From Seohaeicola sp024304985 (GTDB lineage Bacteria; Pseudomonadota; Alphaproteobacteria; Rhodobacterales; Rhodobacteraceae): a DNA stretch of 64,000 bases. This document shows positions 1 through 8,339 of the stretch, in pieces; within the stretch, counting starts at the first letter, position 1, and every line of letters starts with the position of its first letter. Where the stretch lies: positions 19,871-83,870 of the forward strand of contig NZ_JARAMP010000019.1 in the NCBI RefSeq assembly GCF_028802875.1. Direction: 5' to 3'. A program made the position numbers and the translations under genes. The notes below the pieces were generated by a model. The model made no database searches. It was not told the DNA's origin and saw nothing but the letters and a program-made list of their open reading frames with translations.

Positions 1-751
1 GGATCAGCATCGTGAAGAGGATCAATGGCACCACGATCAGCACTGCCGTAACGGCCATAGTCGTACCTGTGGCACGCGCGCACAGGGCAAAAGCCAGCAG
101 GTTCAACGCGGTGGTTCCAAGGCTGAGAAGCACCTGATGCGGCAGAACTGCGGGTGTCAGAACAGCGGTCCTGAATGCGGCGATCCAGTCCCTGATATGG
201 CCCTGAATGCCCCTATTGCCGCGGCTGACTGCCAACAGAATACCCCCTGCCAGAACCAGAGCAAGCATGGAAACCGCCACCAAACGCAGCACCCAATCAG
301 GTAGAGAGATGCCACCGGGGCTGATCCAGACCATCAGAACTGCTGCCGCCGTCACCACGAACAATACAAGTTGTCCGGCCAATCGTTCGAACACGACCGC
401 CTGGCCGGCACGTTTCAAACCGGCCTCATGTCGGGCACGGACAGCGCGGCCCGCGTCGCCCAGCACACCGCCCGGCAAGGACTGGTTCACGATCTGAGAC
501 AGATAGTATTCGCGCATTGCCCGCCCGACCGGAATGGTCTGACCCAAGGCGCGGGCCGTCAGCCGCCACCGCAAGGCTGAAAACAAGGTCTGCGCCGTCA
601 GCGCCACAACCGCCGCCAGAAGCCAGCGAGGATCGGCGGCAAGCAGCAGCTTTAGCGCGGCAGGACCATCCACCGCTTGCCAAAGAAGCGCCAACAAGGC
701 CAGCGTTACGGCAAGGCGGAGAAGTCTCATCATCACGGGGCGCGAGAACAT
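1..751 (-). CDS. Lysylphosphatidylglycerol synthase TM-region family protein (UPF0104/AglD2-type), partial
   Basis: The frame is open from an ATG at 751 to the window edge, so about 250 N-terminal residues are visible and the C-terminus is missing. The protein is strongly hydrophobic. It carries the family hallmark of a membrane segment followed by a SALRWR-type basic loop, then an SQIVNQSLPGG-type motif, then GDAGRAVRARH. These are typical of the flippase/synthase-like membrane domain shared by MprF N-termini and AglD2. It starts 4 bp after the stop of the phosphatase-superfamily gene, so it is the third gene of a compact envelope operon. No lysyl-transferase domain is visible, although the rest lies outside the window. 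The likely role is lipid or lipid-linked glycan handling in the inner membrane; the substrate is unknown. Confidence 0.75.
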   Translation of the reverse strand, partial: MFSRPVMMRLLRLAVTLALLALLWQAVDGPAALKLLLAADPRWLLAAVVALTAQTLFSALRWRLTARALGQTIPVGRAMREYYLSQIVNQSLPGGVLGDAGRAVRARHEAGLKRAGQAVVFERLAGQLVLFVVTAAAVLMVWISPGGISLPDWVLRLVAVSMLALVLAGGILLAVSRGNRGIQGHIRDWIAAFRTAVLTPAVLPHQVLLSLGTTALNLLAFALCARATGTTMAVTAVLIVVPLILFTMLI

Positions 752-755
752 GGAC

Positions 756-2417
756 TCAGCCTCCGTTCATGGATGTGACGGGCAAGGACGCCCCGGTGGG
801 CGGCGCGGTGCTGAATGCCTCAAGCAAGAGGTCGCGCATCGCCTCCATAGGCAGGACGGGTGAGGCCTGCTCAGGTATCATGCCACGCGTCCAGCCCCAA
901 TCCGCCACATGTTCCAGCAGATCAGGAGGGCCGATCAGGTGGACGGGAACATCGCTTCGCTCGTCCAGCGCGATGAAACCTGCGGCCTGATGATCGCCCA
1001 GAACGATCATCAGCGGCGGGTCGTCAGCGTGGCGCAGAGCATAGTCGACGATCACCTCCATCGCATAGGTGATCGACATCCGATATTGCGCACGGACGCG
1101 GTCATGGTCGCGCCAGACAACATCAGGACGATCGTCCGACATGGCCATATCGTTGAAGACAGACCCGTCGCCCAGATCCTCCCACGGGATCAGGCGCGGA
1201 ATCGGCACCCATGGCGCATGAGAGGAGATCAGGGCCACCTGCGCGAACAACCGTTGGTCGGAAGCATCATTACGCAAAAGTCGGTCCAGCGCGGCCAAGG
1301 TGAACTGATCCGGCATGGTGACCCAGTTGAAGGGGAGCCCGCGATAGCCAAGGTCGGCAGCGGGCAGCACCGTATCGAAACCCATAAAGTCCGCTTCGGG
1401 CCAGTCCAACGTGATGGCAGGCATAACGGCGGCAGTATGAAAGCCTGAGCGCGCGGCGATGTGAAACAGCGTCTCGCGTCCACTGGCGATCGCGGCCTGA
1501 TAGCGAGCCTGCCCATCAACTCGCATCCCGTTGGCAAAGGTGGCATGCGCGAGCCAGCTTTGCCCGCCGCGTGTAGGAGAATCCAGATAGGCCGACCGCA
1601 TGGCAAGACCGGCTTGTTCAAGGCGCTTGGTCGCCTTGGCAAGCAACGGTCGGTGTTCCTCGGCGTAGAACGGAGTGTCGAGGCTTGTCCGCCCATAGCT
1701 TTCGACAAAGATCACAAGCACGTCGCGGTCGATCCGGTCCAGTAAACCGGACTGCGCTGCGAAGGGATCCGCGCGAGCCAGTTCATTGAAAGCGCGCAGA
1801 TCAGCTATCGTGTCGCGAACCAGCACCGCGCGCTCGACCCCGACACGCGCGGTAAAGGCGGCTCCCGGTGCGTTGAAGGGCACAGGCCAGCGCGCCATGA
1901 TCGCGCCGACATCCATCACGGCAAGACCCAGTGCGAGCACAGCCCCGCCGCCTGCGAAAAGATGTGCCGGTCTTGGCAGGGACAGCCTGGCCCATACGCT
2001 CATTGCCCACCACAGGCTTGCGGTCAGTCCAAGAAGCGCGACGACCGCGCCAATCACTGCACCGATCGCGGCCCAAAGGCCTACAGAGCCCCAGAGCAGA
2101 CGAAACGCCGCCTCCATCAGCGGCAGGTCACCCACAGGATTGAAGCCGCGCATGAAGGAGGTGAACATCGCGAAATCGGCGGTTTTCAGCACAACGATCA
2201 CTGAGAGGACGACGACGAGGACCCCACGCAGCAGGCGTCCGGTCCGCCCATCGCCGATCACCGGCAGGGCCAGAAGCAGCACAACCCATTCCAGCGAAAG
2301 AACTGCAAGAGCCGCCCATGTCATGGCGGCCGGGTGATTGGGCTGAATCAGAACCACATGGAGTAGAGTGGCGGCCAGAACAGCAGCACCTGCGGCGCGC
2401 AGGAAGGGCAAGCTCAC
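756..2417 (-). CDS. Membrane-anchored sulfatase/LTA-synthase-like phosphotransferase
   Basis: 553 residues. About five predicted membrane helices occupy residues 5-172. A periplasmic alkaline-phosphatase-superfamily domain follows: VLVIFVESYGRTS near 233-245 (metal-binding start of the fold), TRGGQSWLAHATF near 282-294 (probable nucleophile Ser287), and a C-terminal VLGDHQAAG metal site. The architecture resembles OpgB/OpgE, LtaS and EptA enzymes, which move phosphoglycerol or phosphoethanolamine from phospholipid onto a glycan or lipid. The start overlaps the stop of the CDP-alcohol phosphatidyltransferase gene by 4 bp (ATGA). With OpgH-like glucosyltransferase 1.5 kb away, a role in decorating periplasmic glucans or lipid heads is a reasonable inference. 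Exact donor and acceptor cannot be read from sequence. Confidence 0.75.
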   Translation of the reverse strand: MSLPFLRAAGAAVLAATLLHVVLIQPNHPAAMTWAALAVLSLEWVVLLLALPVIGDGRTGRLLRGVLVVVLSVIVVLKTADFAMFTSFMRGFNPVGDLPLMEAAFRLLWGSVGLWAAIGAVIGAVVALLGLTASLWWAMSVWARLSLPRPAHLFAGGGAVLALGLAVMDVGAIMARWPVPFNAPGAAFTARVGVERAVLVRDTIADLRAFNELARADPFAAQSGLLDRIDRDVLVIFVESYGRTSLDTPFYAEEHRPLLAKATKRLEQAGLAMRSAYLDSPTRGGQSWLAHATFANGMRVDGQARYQAAIASGRETLFHIAARSGFHTAAVMPAITLDWPEADFMGFDTVLPAADLGYRGLPFNWVTMPDQFTLAALDRLLRNDASDQRLFAQVALISSHAPWVPIPRLIPWEDLGDGSVFNDMAMSDDRPDVVWRDHDRVRAQYRMSITYAMEVIVDYALRHADDPPLMIVLGDHQAAGFIALDERSDVPVHLIGPPDLLEHVADWGWTRGMIPEQASPVLPMEAMRDLLLEAFSTAPPTGASLPVTSMNGG

Positions 2418-3163
2418 GTCTGATGCCTCCAGAGCCAGAGGATGTCGCGCCCGAAGGACCAGATCAAGGCCAAGGCCGCGCCCAGGGCGACAGAGAGAGC
2501 TATCCCCCCGCTGACGACAGGGGCTTGCAACGCAATCAGGGCCGCAATCTGGATCACGCAGACAACCTTGCGTCCAAACCTGTCAGGAAGAGGTGCCGCC
2601 ATCCATGGCAGACTCCAGGAGGCCGCGACAAATCCATAGCGCATCACGCCCAACAACAGCACCACTGGCCCCACGCTGCCGTCGGCAAGTGCCAGCAAGG
2701 ACAACAGCAGGGCAAGCGCTGCGTCCACCTCCATATCGAAGCGTGCGCCGAACTGCGACGAAAGCCCGCTCCGCCGCGCGAGAAAGCCATCCACACCGTC
2801 CAGTGACAGAGCCGTGGCTGCAACCAAAGCGACACCCCAGCCATTCAGGACATCATCGCTCAGCCCGGGTGCCAGCAGCGGAGTCAGAAGTGTTGTCCCC
2901 AACCCGGCGCGCAGCAGGGTGACCGCATTGCAAAGACCGAACCGTGGATGGGGATAGTGATGAGGAAGTTGACGCCAGAGAAATCCGACACCCAGAACGA
3001 ACAGCGTGACAGAGGCCAGCGCCCCCATTGCAGAGGGAAGAACGAGCAGATGCAAGCCCAGTATCGCGGTCAGCGTCACAACCGCCGACGTCAAAAGCCC
3101 CGCACGCGGCGCCATCGCACGCGTCGGAGCAGCAGGTATGGCATCTGGCGGCATCAAGATCAT
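2414..3163 (-). CDS. CDP-alcohol phosphatidyltransferase
   Basis: 249 residues from the ATG at 3163; a longer frame opens at 3232. The complete family signature D-x2-DG-x2-AR-x8-G-x3-D-x3-D is present (DGVDGFLARR followed by G, D and D at the right spacing), so the metal-dependent active site is intact. Six or so hydrophobic segments surround it. The enzyme transfers a phosphatidyl group from CDP-diacylglycerol to an alcohol in the inner membrane. The acceptor (glycerol-P, inositol-P, choline or other) is not predictable. It is the first gene of the three-gene minus operon, and its product could be the donor lipid for the downstream phosphotransferase. The ribosome site at 3163 is weak, so the start is uncertain. 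Confidence 0.8.
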   Translation of the reverse strand: MILMPPDAIPAAPTRAMAPRAGLLTSAVVTLTAILGLHLLVLPSAMGALASVTLFVLGVGFLWRQLPHHYPHPRFGLCNAVTLLRAGLGTTLLTPLLAPGLSDDVLNGWGVALVAATALSLDGVDGFLARRSGLSSQFGARFDMEVDAALALLLSLLALADGSVGPVVLLLGVMRYGFVAASWSLPWMAAPLPDRFGRKVVCVIQIAALIALQAPVVSGGIALSVALGAALALIWSFGRDILWLWRHQT

Positions 3164-3318
3164 CCAGCAAAGATAGTTTACATCGCGGGCAGTCAAGGAA
3201 GGTGGGGACACACAGCGAAACACGGGCGGCATCTTGCCTTGAAGGCGGGTGTCTGGACAGGAAACTTGACCGACACCGTGATCCGACTACGTCTGTAGAG
3301 GTCCATATCGGGGGAGCC

Positions 3319-3864
3319 ATGAAGCCGCAACTGGATCATTACAAGGCACCTGCACGCTGGTTGCACTGGTCAGTGGCGCTTCTCGTTCTGGGGATGCTGC
3401 CGGTCGGTTACTTGATGGTGCAGGAAGGATTGAGCCGCCCGGTTCAGAATGCCCTGTTTCTGTTTCACAAGAATACCGGTGTGATCGTGGCGCTTCTGGT
3501 GGCTGCTCGCCTGTTCTATCGTTGGCGCAACCCGCCGCCACCGCTTCCGCGCAGCTTGCCGCTTTGGCAAAAGAGAATATCGGCCTGGACGCATGGCCTT
3601 TTATACGTGCTGATCGTGTTGATGCCTGTCTCGGGTTATGTGCGCGTCAGGGCGGGCGGATTTCCCATCGAGATGCTGGATGCGATGGGGATCGGGACCT
3701 TGCTGCCAAAATCCGATGCCTTGGCCAACTCTGCCAAGTCGCTGCACTACGCAGGGGCCTGGGCGCTGGCCGTTCTGGTTGCGCTGCATGTCGGAGCAGC
3801 CTTGCACCATGCGCTGATCAAGCGCGACGGGATCCTTCAGCGGATGTGGCCCGCGCGCGATTGA
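3319..3864 (+). CDS. Cytochrome b561 family protein
   Basis: 181 residues. The start is set by ATG at 3319 behind GGGGGAG; the frame stays open upstream but without coding character. Four membrane helices with paired histidines fit a di-heme b561/CybB protein: ARWLHWSVALLVL near the start, LFHKNTG, WTHGLLYVLIVLMPVSGY, and LHYAGAWALAVLVALHVGAALHH. The family moves electrons across the inner membrane, for example from quinol to a periplasmic partner. It is transcribed away from the lipid operon and lies 40 bp upstream of the opgH-like gene, so the two may share a transcript. The electron partner is unknown. Confidence 0.85.
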   Translation: MKPQLDHYKAPARWLHWSVALLVLGMLPVGYLMVQEGLSRPVQNALFLFHKNTGVIVALLVAARLFYRWRNPPPPLPRSLPLWQKRISAWTHGLLYVLIVLMPVSGYVRVRAGGFPIEMLDAMGIGTLLPKSDALANSAKSLHYAGAWALAVLVALHVGAALHHALIKRDGILQRMWPARD

Positions 3865-3904
3865 ACCGACAAAGCCTGATTGAACAAAAGGACAGACCCT
3901 GCCC

Positions 3905-5527
3905 GTGACCTATCAGGCCCGACAGTCGGATATCTTGCGCGCGTATCGTTTAAGCCGTGCAGACCCTGCACGTCCCGCGATACCGTGGGCCCGTCCTTTT
4001 TTTGCTGTGCTGACCCTTGGCATCACCGTGATCACTGGTCTCGCTGTCGCGGCTTTCGTGTCAGAGTGGACGGCTTGGGCCGTTCTTGCGATGGCCTTGA
4101 TCCTGCCCAGTCTTTTGTGGATTGCAGGCGGGGCGGCAACTGCGCTGACCGGATTGATCTGTGCGGCACCGGCCAGCCCCAAACCACCGCATGGGTGGGT
4201 GCCAAGTGGGCTTAGTGCGATCCTGCTGCTCCTGTGCCGTGAAGATCCCAAGGCAGTCGCCTCACGTCTGATCGCATTGTCCCGACAACTCAAGGACGCA
4301 GGGTTAGAGACACATACACGCCTGATCGTCCTGTCCGACACGTTCGGGGAGGACGCGGTTTCGGCCGAAGAGGCCGCCCTGAGACCATTGATTGCCAATG
4401 GATTGATCCGATATCGACGCAGGACCGACAACACGGGCAGAAAGCCCGGCAATATCGCCGAATGGTATGACCGGGAAGGCGGCGATTACGCTACCATGCT
4501 TGTGCTTGATGCGGACAGTCGGATGAGCGGGGCACGGATCGCCCGGATGATCTGGAAGATGGAGAGCACACCATCGCTTGGCCTTTTGCAGGCGGGAATG
4601 ACATTGGCGCCAGCCCGCAGCCGTTTCGGACAGGTGCAACGGACAGCGTCGCGCCTGCTGGGGCCACCTTTCGCAACAGGTCTGGCTGTATGGGCTGCGG
4701 ATACGGCAAACTACTGGGGCCATAACGCGCTGATCCGCACCGCTGCCTTTGCCAAGGCCGCGCATCTGCCACGTCTATCGGGTCGCGCGCCTTTTGGTGG
4801 CGACATCCTGAGTCATGATTTCATCGAGGCCGCCATCATCCGCGGCACCGGATGGACGGTGGAATTCGACCCCGATTCAGCGGGAAGTGCCGAGGACGGG
4901 CCGCAGGAGCTGGCCGAATTCCACCAACGGAACCGGCGCTGGTGCCAGGGGAATCTGCAACATATCCGTCTGATCGGGTGGCCAGGGTTGCATCCTCTCA
5001 GTCGATTGCACATTGCCTCGGGGATCTTCAGCTTTCTGGCGGCTCCTGTCTGGCTTGCATTGGTTGTTCTGATGGGATCGGGCCTTGTGATGATGGAAAG
5101 CGGGCTTCCCTTTGCCATGATCCTAGGTGTTCTGATGGTGCCGAAGTTCTGCGGTGTCTGGCGACTGATGGGTCCCCGCTCGACTGTGTGGCGCAGGCGC
5201 ATCGCGCTCAAAGCTTTTGCCGGAGAACTGGCGGTGTCGAGCCTGCTTGCCCCGATCGTGATGCTGCATCACACCGGTGCCGTTCTGTCGGTTCTGGCGG
5301 GGCGGGACTGTGGGTGGAAGCGACCGAACCGGGTCGGGATCACTCTGCCACAAGGATTGCCCGAGGCAGTGGTCGGGCTGACGCTGACCGCCCTCGTCGT
5401 CACTCTGAACCCGGTGGCGGCCGTCTGGATTGCCCCGGTGGCCGGACCGATGATCGTCGCTCCTGTTTTGATCCGCTGGATGAACGGTGTCAGGCCCCGT
5501 CGGATGGAGCCGACCCCCGCAACCTGA
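3905..5527 (+). CDS. opgH: OpgH-like glucans biosynthesis glucosyltransferase
   Basis: 540 residues from GTG 3905, with AAAGGA about 10 bp upstream. This GT2-type membrane enzyme shows the OpgH/MdoH marks: DADS at 202-205, GHNALIR near 272, PFGGDILSHDF near 296-306, and RRWCQGNLQH near 344-353. Two N-terminal and several C-terminal membrane helices flank the cytosolic domain. OpgH polymerises the beta-1,2-glucan backbone of osmoregulated periplasmic glucans from UDP-glucose. It is much shorter than the E. coli protein (about 850), lacking the long N- and C-terminal extensions, which fits compact alphaproteobacterial members. No opgG partner is adjacent. The last 38 bp overlap the convergent EEP gene. 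Confidence 0.85.
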   Translation: MTYQARQSDILRAYRLSRADPARPAIPWARPFFAVLTLGITVITGLAVAAFVSEWTAWAVLAMALILPSLLWIAGGAATALTGLICAAPASPKPPHGWVPSGLSAILLLLCREDPKAVASRLIALSRQLKDAGLETHTRLIVLSDTFGEDAVSAEEAALRPLIANGLIRYRRRTDNTGRKPGNIAEWYDREGGDYATMLVLDADSRMSGARIARMIWKMESTPSLGLLQAGMTLAPARSRFGQVQRTASRLLGPPFATGLAVWAADTANYWGHNALIRTAAFAKAAHLPRLSGRAPFGGDILSHDFIEAAIIRGTGWTVEFDPDSAGSAEDGPQELAEFHQRNRRWCQGNLQHIRLIGWPGLHPLSRLHIASGIFSFLAAPVWLALVVLMGSGLVMMESGLPFAMILGVLMVPKFCGVWRLMGPRSTVWRRRIALKAFAGELAVSSLLAPIVMLHHTGAVLSVLAGRDCGWKRPNRVGITLPQGLPEAVVGLTLTALVVTLNPVAAVWIAPVAGPMIVAPVLIRWMNGVRPRRMEPTPAT

Positions 5528-6257
5528 CATTGGCTGCGACAGGCCGGTGGTCCGAGGCCGCGCGGATGCCCGGTCCGTCAAGGGCGCGCATATCTTCGAC
5601 CCGACCGGGTGCCGTCGTCAGAATGCGGTCCAACGGCAGAAACGGGCGTCCGACCGGAAAACTCGGGCAGGCAGGTCCCAGAAGCGCTTGCCCCAGAAGG
5701 CGTGGTGACAGGGCCAATCCGCCCCAAGGCCGCCATTCGTTCAGGTCACCGATCAAGACTGTTTGTCGGTCTGACCGGCGGCGCAGATGCTGTCCGATCA
5801 CCCGCATCTGTGCGATCCGCGCGGGCTGGCCCAAAGACAGATGCGTGCCGATTACCCGAAACGGTCGCCCGTGATGCATGGCGTCGATCACGACAGCGCC
5901 CCGGTGGCAGTGACCGGGCAGGTCCAGAAGAACGGCATCCTCGATCTGGATATCCGGGGCCATGAACAGAATGATGCCCAGAAACCCGTGACTTTCAGGT
6001 CCCCAACGCAAGTGCAACGCCGCATGGGCGTGGCGCAGACCGGTGGCAGCCTCGATCCTTGGTATGTCCAGAAAACCGCGATGAGGGCGGACGTCCTCAT
6101 CAGCCTCCTGTAGCACAAGGATACCTGTTCCCGGCAGTGCCACCTCTGACAGCAGGACATCTGCGGTGCGGACTGGATCGACGCGTCCATCATTGCCCTT
6201 GCCGCGATGGATATTCCAACTGACGCAGGTCAGCGTGGGATCGGTATCCGTGTTCAT
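5490..6257 (-). CDS. Endonuclease/exonuclease/phosphatase (EEP) family hydrolase
   Basis: 255 residues from ATG 6257; an upstream extension of the frame lies inside the preceding gene and is unlikely to be translated. EEP motifs are in order: VSWNIHRGKG near 12-21, LQEADEDVRPH, GTHLSLG, GDLNEW and ASDHRPV at the C-terminus. This is the Mg-dependent fold of exonuclease III, sphingomyelinases and inositol phosphatases. It is the last gene of the GTP/pterin-type operon, 7 bp after the RibD-like stop. It could hydrolyse a phosphodiester or phosphomonoester intermediate, but it could equally be an unrelated passenger. The 3' end overlaps opgH antisense by 38 bp. Confidence 0.75.
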   Translation of the reverse strand: MNTDTDPTLTCVSWNIHRGKGNDGRVDPVRTADVLLSEVALPGTGILVLQEADEDVRPHRGFLDIPRIEAATGLRHAHAALHLRWGPESHGFLGIILFMAPDIQIEDAVLLDLPGHCHRGAVVIDAMHHGRPFRVIGTHLSLGQPARIAQMRVIGQHLRRRSDRQTVLIGDLNEWRPWGGLALSPRLLGQALLGPACPSFPVGRPFLPLDRILTTAPGRVEDMRALDGPGIRAASDHRPVAANVRLRGSAPSDGA

Positions 6258-6264
6258 CCGTTCA

Positions 6265-7110
6265 TCAGGACAGAAACGACGCTGCGCGACGTGGCACCGC
6301 TTGTGCGCTGTCATGAACGGGCAGCAGGGCCGCGCTGGCCTGGGGTGAGAGGCCACAGTCAAAAAGAACATCCGTGCCCAGCGCAAAAACACGCATATCC
6401 GGGCGGATGCAATCAGCCAGTTTCAGACGCGGTGACGCTGTGGTCAGCGCCGCAGGCCCTGCCCCGATCAGCAGGGGCGCGACTGCAACCTGCATCCGCG
6501 TCAGTAACCCGGCCTCGAGAAATGTCGAAATGGTGATACCGCCACCTTCGATCAACAGGGTCGACAGACCCGCGTCATGCAAGGCGCTCAGAATGGCGCG
6601 CGGACGGAATGTGCCGTCAATCTGCGGCAGACGGATCACCTCTACCCCTGTGGGGCGGGGACGCTCGACCGCCTGGATCACGAAACGGCGCGTGCCATCC
6701 GCACGCAGAGCGGGGGCGTCATCCGGCAGGCGGCCCTTGGGGTCGATCACGATCCGCGCCGGGTTCGGGCCGCTGCACAGTCGCACGGTCAGACGCGGAT
6801 TGTCATGCAGGGCAGTTCCTACGCCGATCACCACGCCATCGACCAAGGCGCGCATCCGGTGCAGATGGGCCAGTCCGTCGGGGCCCGATACGTCGCGCGC
6901 ATCACCCGCCACTGTCGCCACACGCCCATCAAGTGACTGGCCGATCTGGGCCACCGTCACAGGACCAAGATCACGCCGGGCAAGCGGCCCATAGAGGGCC
7001 AATGCCGCACGTTCACCGTCGGACCAGTCACCACAACAGGGGCAAGCCCGACCGGCACGGACGGCAAGGATACGGTCCCAGACATCGGGGGTCACGGTCA
7101 CGTTGTGCAT
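6265..7110 (-). CDS. RibD C-terminal reductase-domain protein (pyrimidine reductase-like)
   Basis: 281 residues. The start at 7110 is fixed by AAGGAGG at the ideal distance. A 60-residue N-terminal part with a CPCC cluster precedes a RibD_C/DHFR-like domain: QIGQSLDGRVAT, VIGVGTALHDNP, RLTVR, IVIDPKGRLP, STLLIEGGGITISTFLEAGL. That domain reduces the ribosyl side chain of 2,5-diamino-6-ribosylamino-pyrimidinone phosphates with NADPH. The zinc deaminase half of bifunctional RibD is absent. It follows the methyltransferase by 22 bp and sits in an operon with a GTP-cyclohydrolase-II-like enzyme, so an altered GTP-derived product rather than ordinary riboflavin is suspected. Confidence 0.8.
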   Translation of the reverse strand: MHNVTVTPDVWDRILAVRAGRACPCCGDWSDGERAALALYGPLARRDLGPVTVAQIGQSLDGRVATVAGDARDVSGPDGLAHLHRMRALVDGVVIGVGTALHDNPRLTVRLCSGPNPARIVIDPKGRLPDDAPALRADGTRRFVIQAVERPRPTGVEVIRLPQIDGTFRPRAILSALHDAGLSTLLIEGGGITISTFLEAGLLTRMQVAVAPLLIGAGPAALTTASPRLKLADCIRPDMRVFALGTDVLFDCGLSPQASAALLPVHDSAQAVPRRAASFLS

Positions 7111-7132
7111 CGCTGTCCTCCTTGGTTGTGGG

Positions 7133-7906
7133 TCATGCCGTTCCCTTCGGCAAAGCCAGAAGGTCACGGTGGCCAATATGGCAAATCGCGGTATCCGCCG
7201 CGCTTGTTCGCGCGGCCCCCCATGTCTTGGCCGCGGATTCACCGGCCTCATGCGCGGCCTGTGCGATACCCTGCAGCAGTTCGCGGTGCAGGGCGGCGTG
7301 ATTCTTGGTCAAACGCCACGGGCTGTCGGCTTCGACAATGTCGTAGCCAGCCGCTCCGAAGACTTCGGCGATCACGGCGGCAGCGTCAGGGCCGAGGGCC
7401 GGACCGAAACCCTTGTCGCCGCGTTGGTGGCGGTTGAACGCAAGCGTGACCGCAGCGTCATCGGTGTCGGCAGGAGACCACCGCATGATACCATCATAAT
7501 TGAGTGCCGCGTAGAAAGGCAGGCCATGTGCGGACAGACGCTCTGCCAGCCTCGCTACCCAGTTGCGCGAGCACAGGTCCAGCAAGGCCGAGGCGGTGAC
7601 TAGGCTTGCTCCCTCAAGCGGCAGAGAGTCCAGATCGCGCAGGTCGATCCGATGGGTCGTGGCCCGCTGACCTGCAGCGTCGGCGGCAATGGTCAGAAGT
7701 TCGGGGTCGTTGTCCACCAGTCGCCAGCTTGCCGGTGCCGCCAGATGCCCGGCAAAGGCGCGGATCGTCGATCCGGTGCCGCAGCCCAGATCAACGATCA
7801 CAGGTTTGAGGCCCGCTGCATCCGCCGCTGCCGACAACAAGGAGGGGTCCCGCGCCGCATGGTCGGCGGGTTCACGCAGGGCCAGCCAGTCGGCGGAAAA
7901 GCCCAT
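7133..7906 (-). CDS. SAM-dependent methyltransferase
   Basis: 257 residues, class I Rossmann methyltransferase. Motif I is VDLGCGTGSTIRAF near residues 39-52, followed by RLVDNDPELL (acidic residue for SAM ribose) and a central LVTASALLDLCS. The C-terminal region ends with an Ala-rich helix. It starts 3 bp after the stop of the PTPS-like gene and is followed 22 bp later by the RibD-like reductase, so it is co-transcribed with them. A small-molecule target in the same pathway is the natural inference. Homologues annotated this way have no assigned substrate that I can name. Confidence 0.75.
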   Translation of the reverse strand: MGFSADWLALREPADHAARDPSLLSAAADAAGLKPVIVDLGCGTGSTIRAFAGHLAAPASWRLVDNDPELLTIAADAAGQRATTHRIDLRDLDSLPLEGASLVTASALLDLCSRNWVARLAERLSAHGLPFYAALNYDGIMRWSPADTDDAAVTLAFNRHQRGDKGFGPALGPDAAAVIAEVFGAAGYDIVEADSPWRLTKNHAALHRELLQGIAQAAHEAGESAAKTWGAARTSAADTAICHIGHRDLLALPKGTA

Positions 7907-7909
7907 GGA

Positions 7910-8305
7910 TCAGATCTCCGCCTCAAACCAGCCGCGCGCCAAGTGGCTTTCGTGAAGGGTGATACGCAGTTTCTTGACGCGGCCCGCGTCCTTGAGCGCA
8001 CCGGCGCGCACCTTGGCGGCCATCTCGCGGAAGATGTGCCCTGACAGGAACTCGGTCGTCGTGAAGATGTTCTTAAACTGTGGCACCTCGTCCAGGTTCT
8101 TGTAGCGCAGCGGTTCCAGAACGGCGGCCAATGCTTCGATCGCCAGCCCGATATCGACGACCAAGCCATGCTCGTCGATGTCATCCGCGAAGAAAGCCGC
8201 GTCTACAGTGAATGTCGCGCCGTGCATCCCCTGAGCTGGCCCGAACAGAGGCGAGGGAAATGAATGGGCGATCATGATATGGTCACGGACTTCGACGGCG
8301 TACAT
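7910..8305 (-). CDS. 6-pyruvoyl-tetrahydropterin synthase/QueD-like protein, atypical active site
   Basis: 131 residues, the usual QueD/PTPS length. It has the T-fold features IAHSF (first zinc His) and GMHGATFTVDAAF (second His), plus a C-terminal LHESHLARGWFEAEI resembling the family's catalytic Glu strand. The usual HGH is HGA here, so the third zinc histidine is missing. No Cys is found at the catalytic position four residues before the HG pair. The fold is therefore clear but the standard PTPS or carboxytetrahydropterin reaction is doubtful. It is 34 bp downstream of the dehydrogenase and 3 bp upstream of the methyltransferase. Confidence 0.8.
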   Translation of the reverse strand: MYAVEVRDHIMIAHSFPSPLFGPAQGMHGATFTVDAAFFADDIDEHGLVVDIGLAIEALAAVLEPLRYKNLDEVPQFKNIFTTTEFLSGHIFREMAAKVRAGALKDAGRVKKLRITLHESHLARGWFEAEI

Positions 8306-8339
8306 TTGGGCTCCTTCGGGGGACGTTCAGTAGTTGCGT

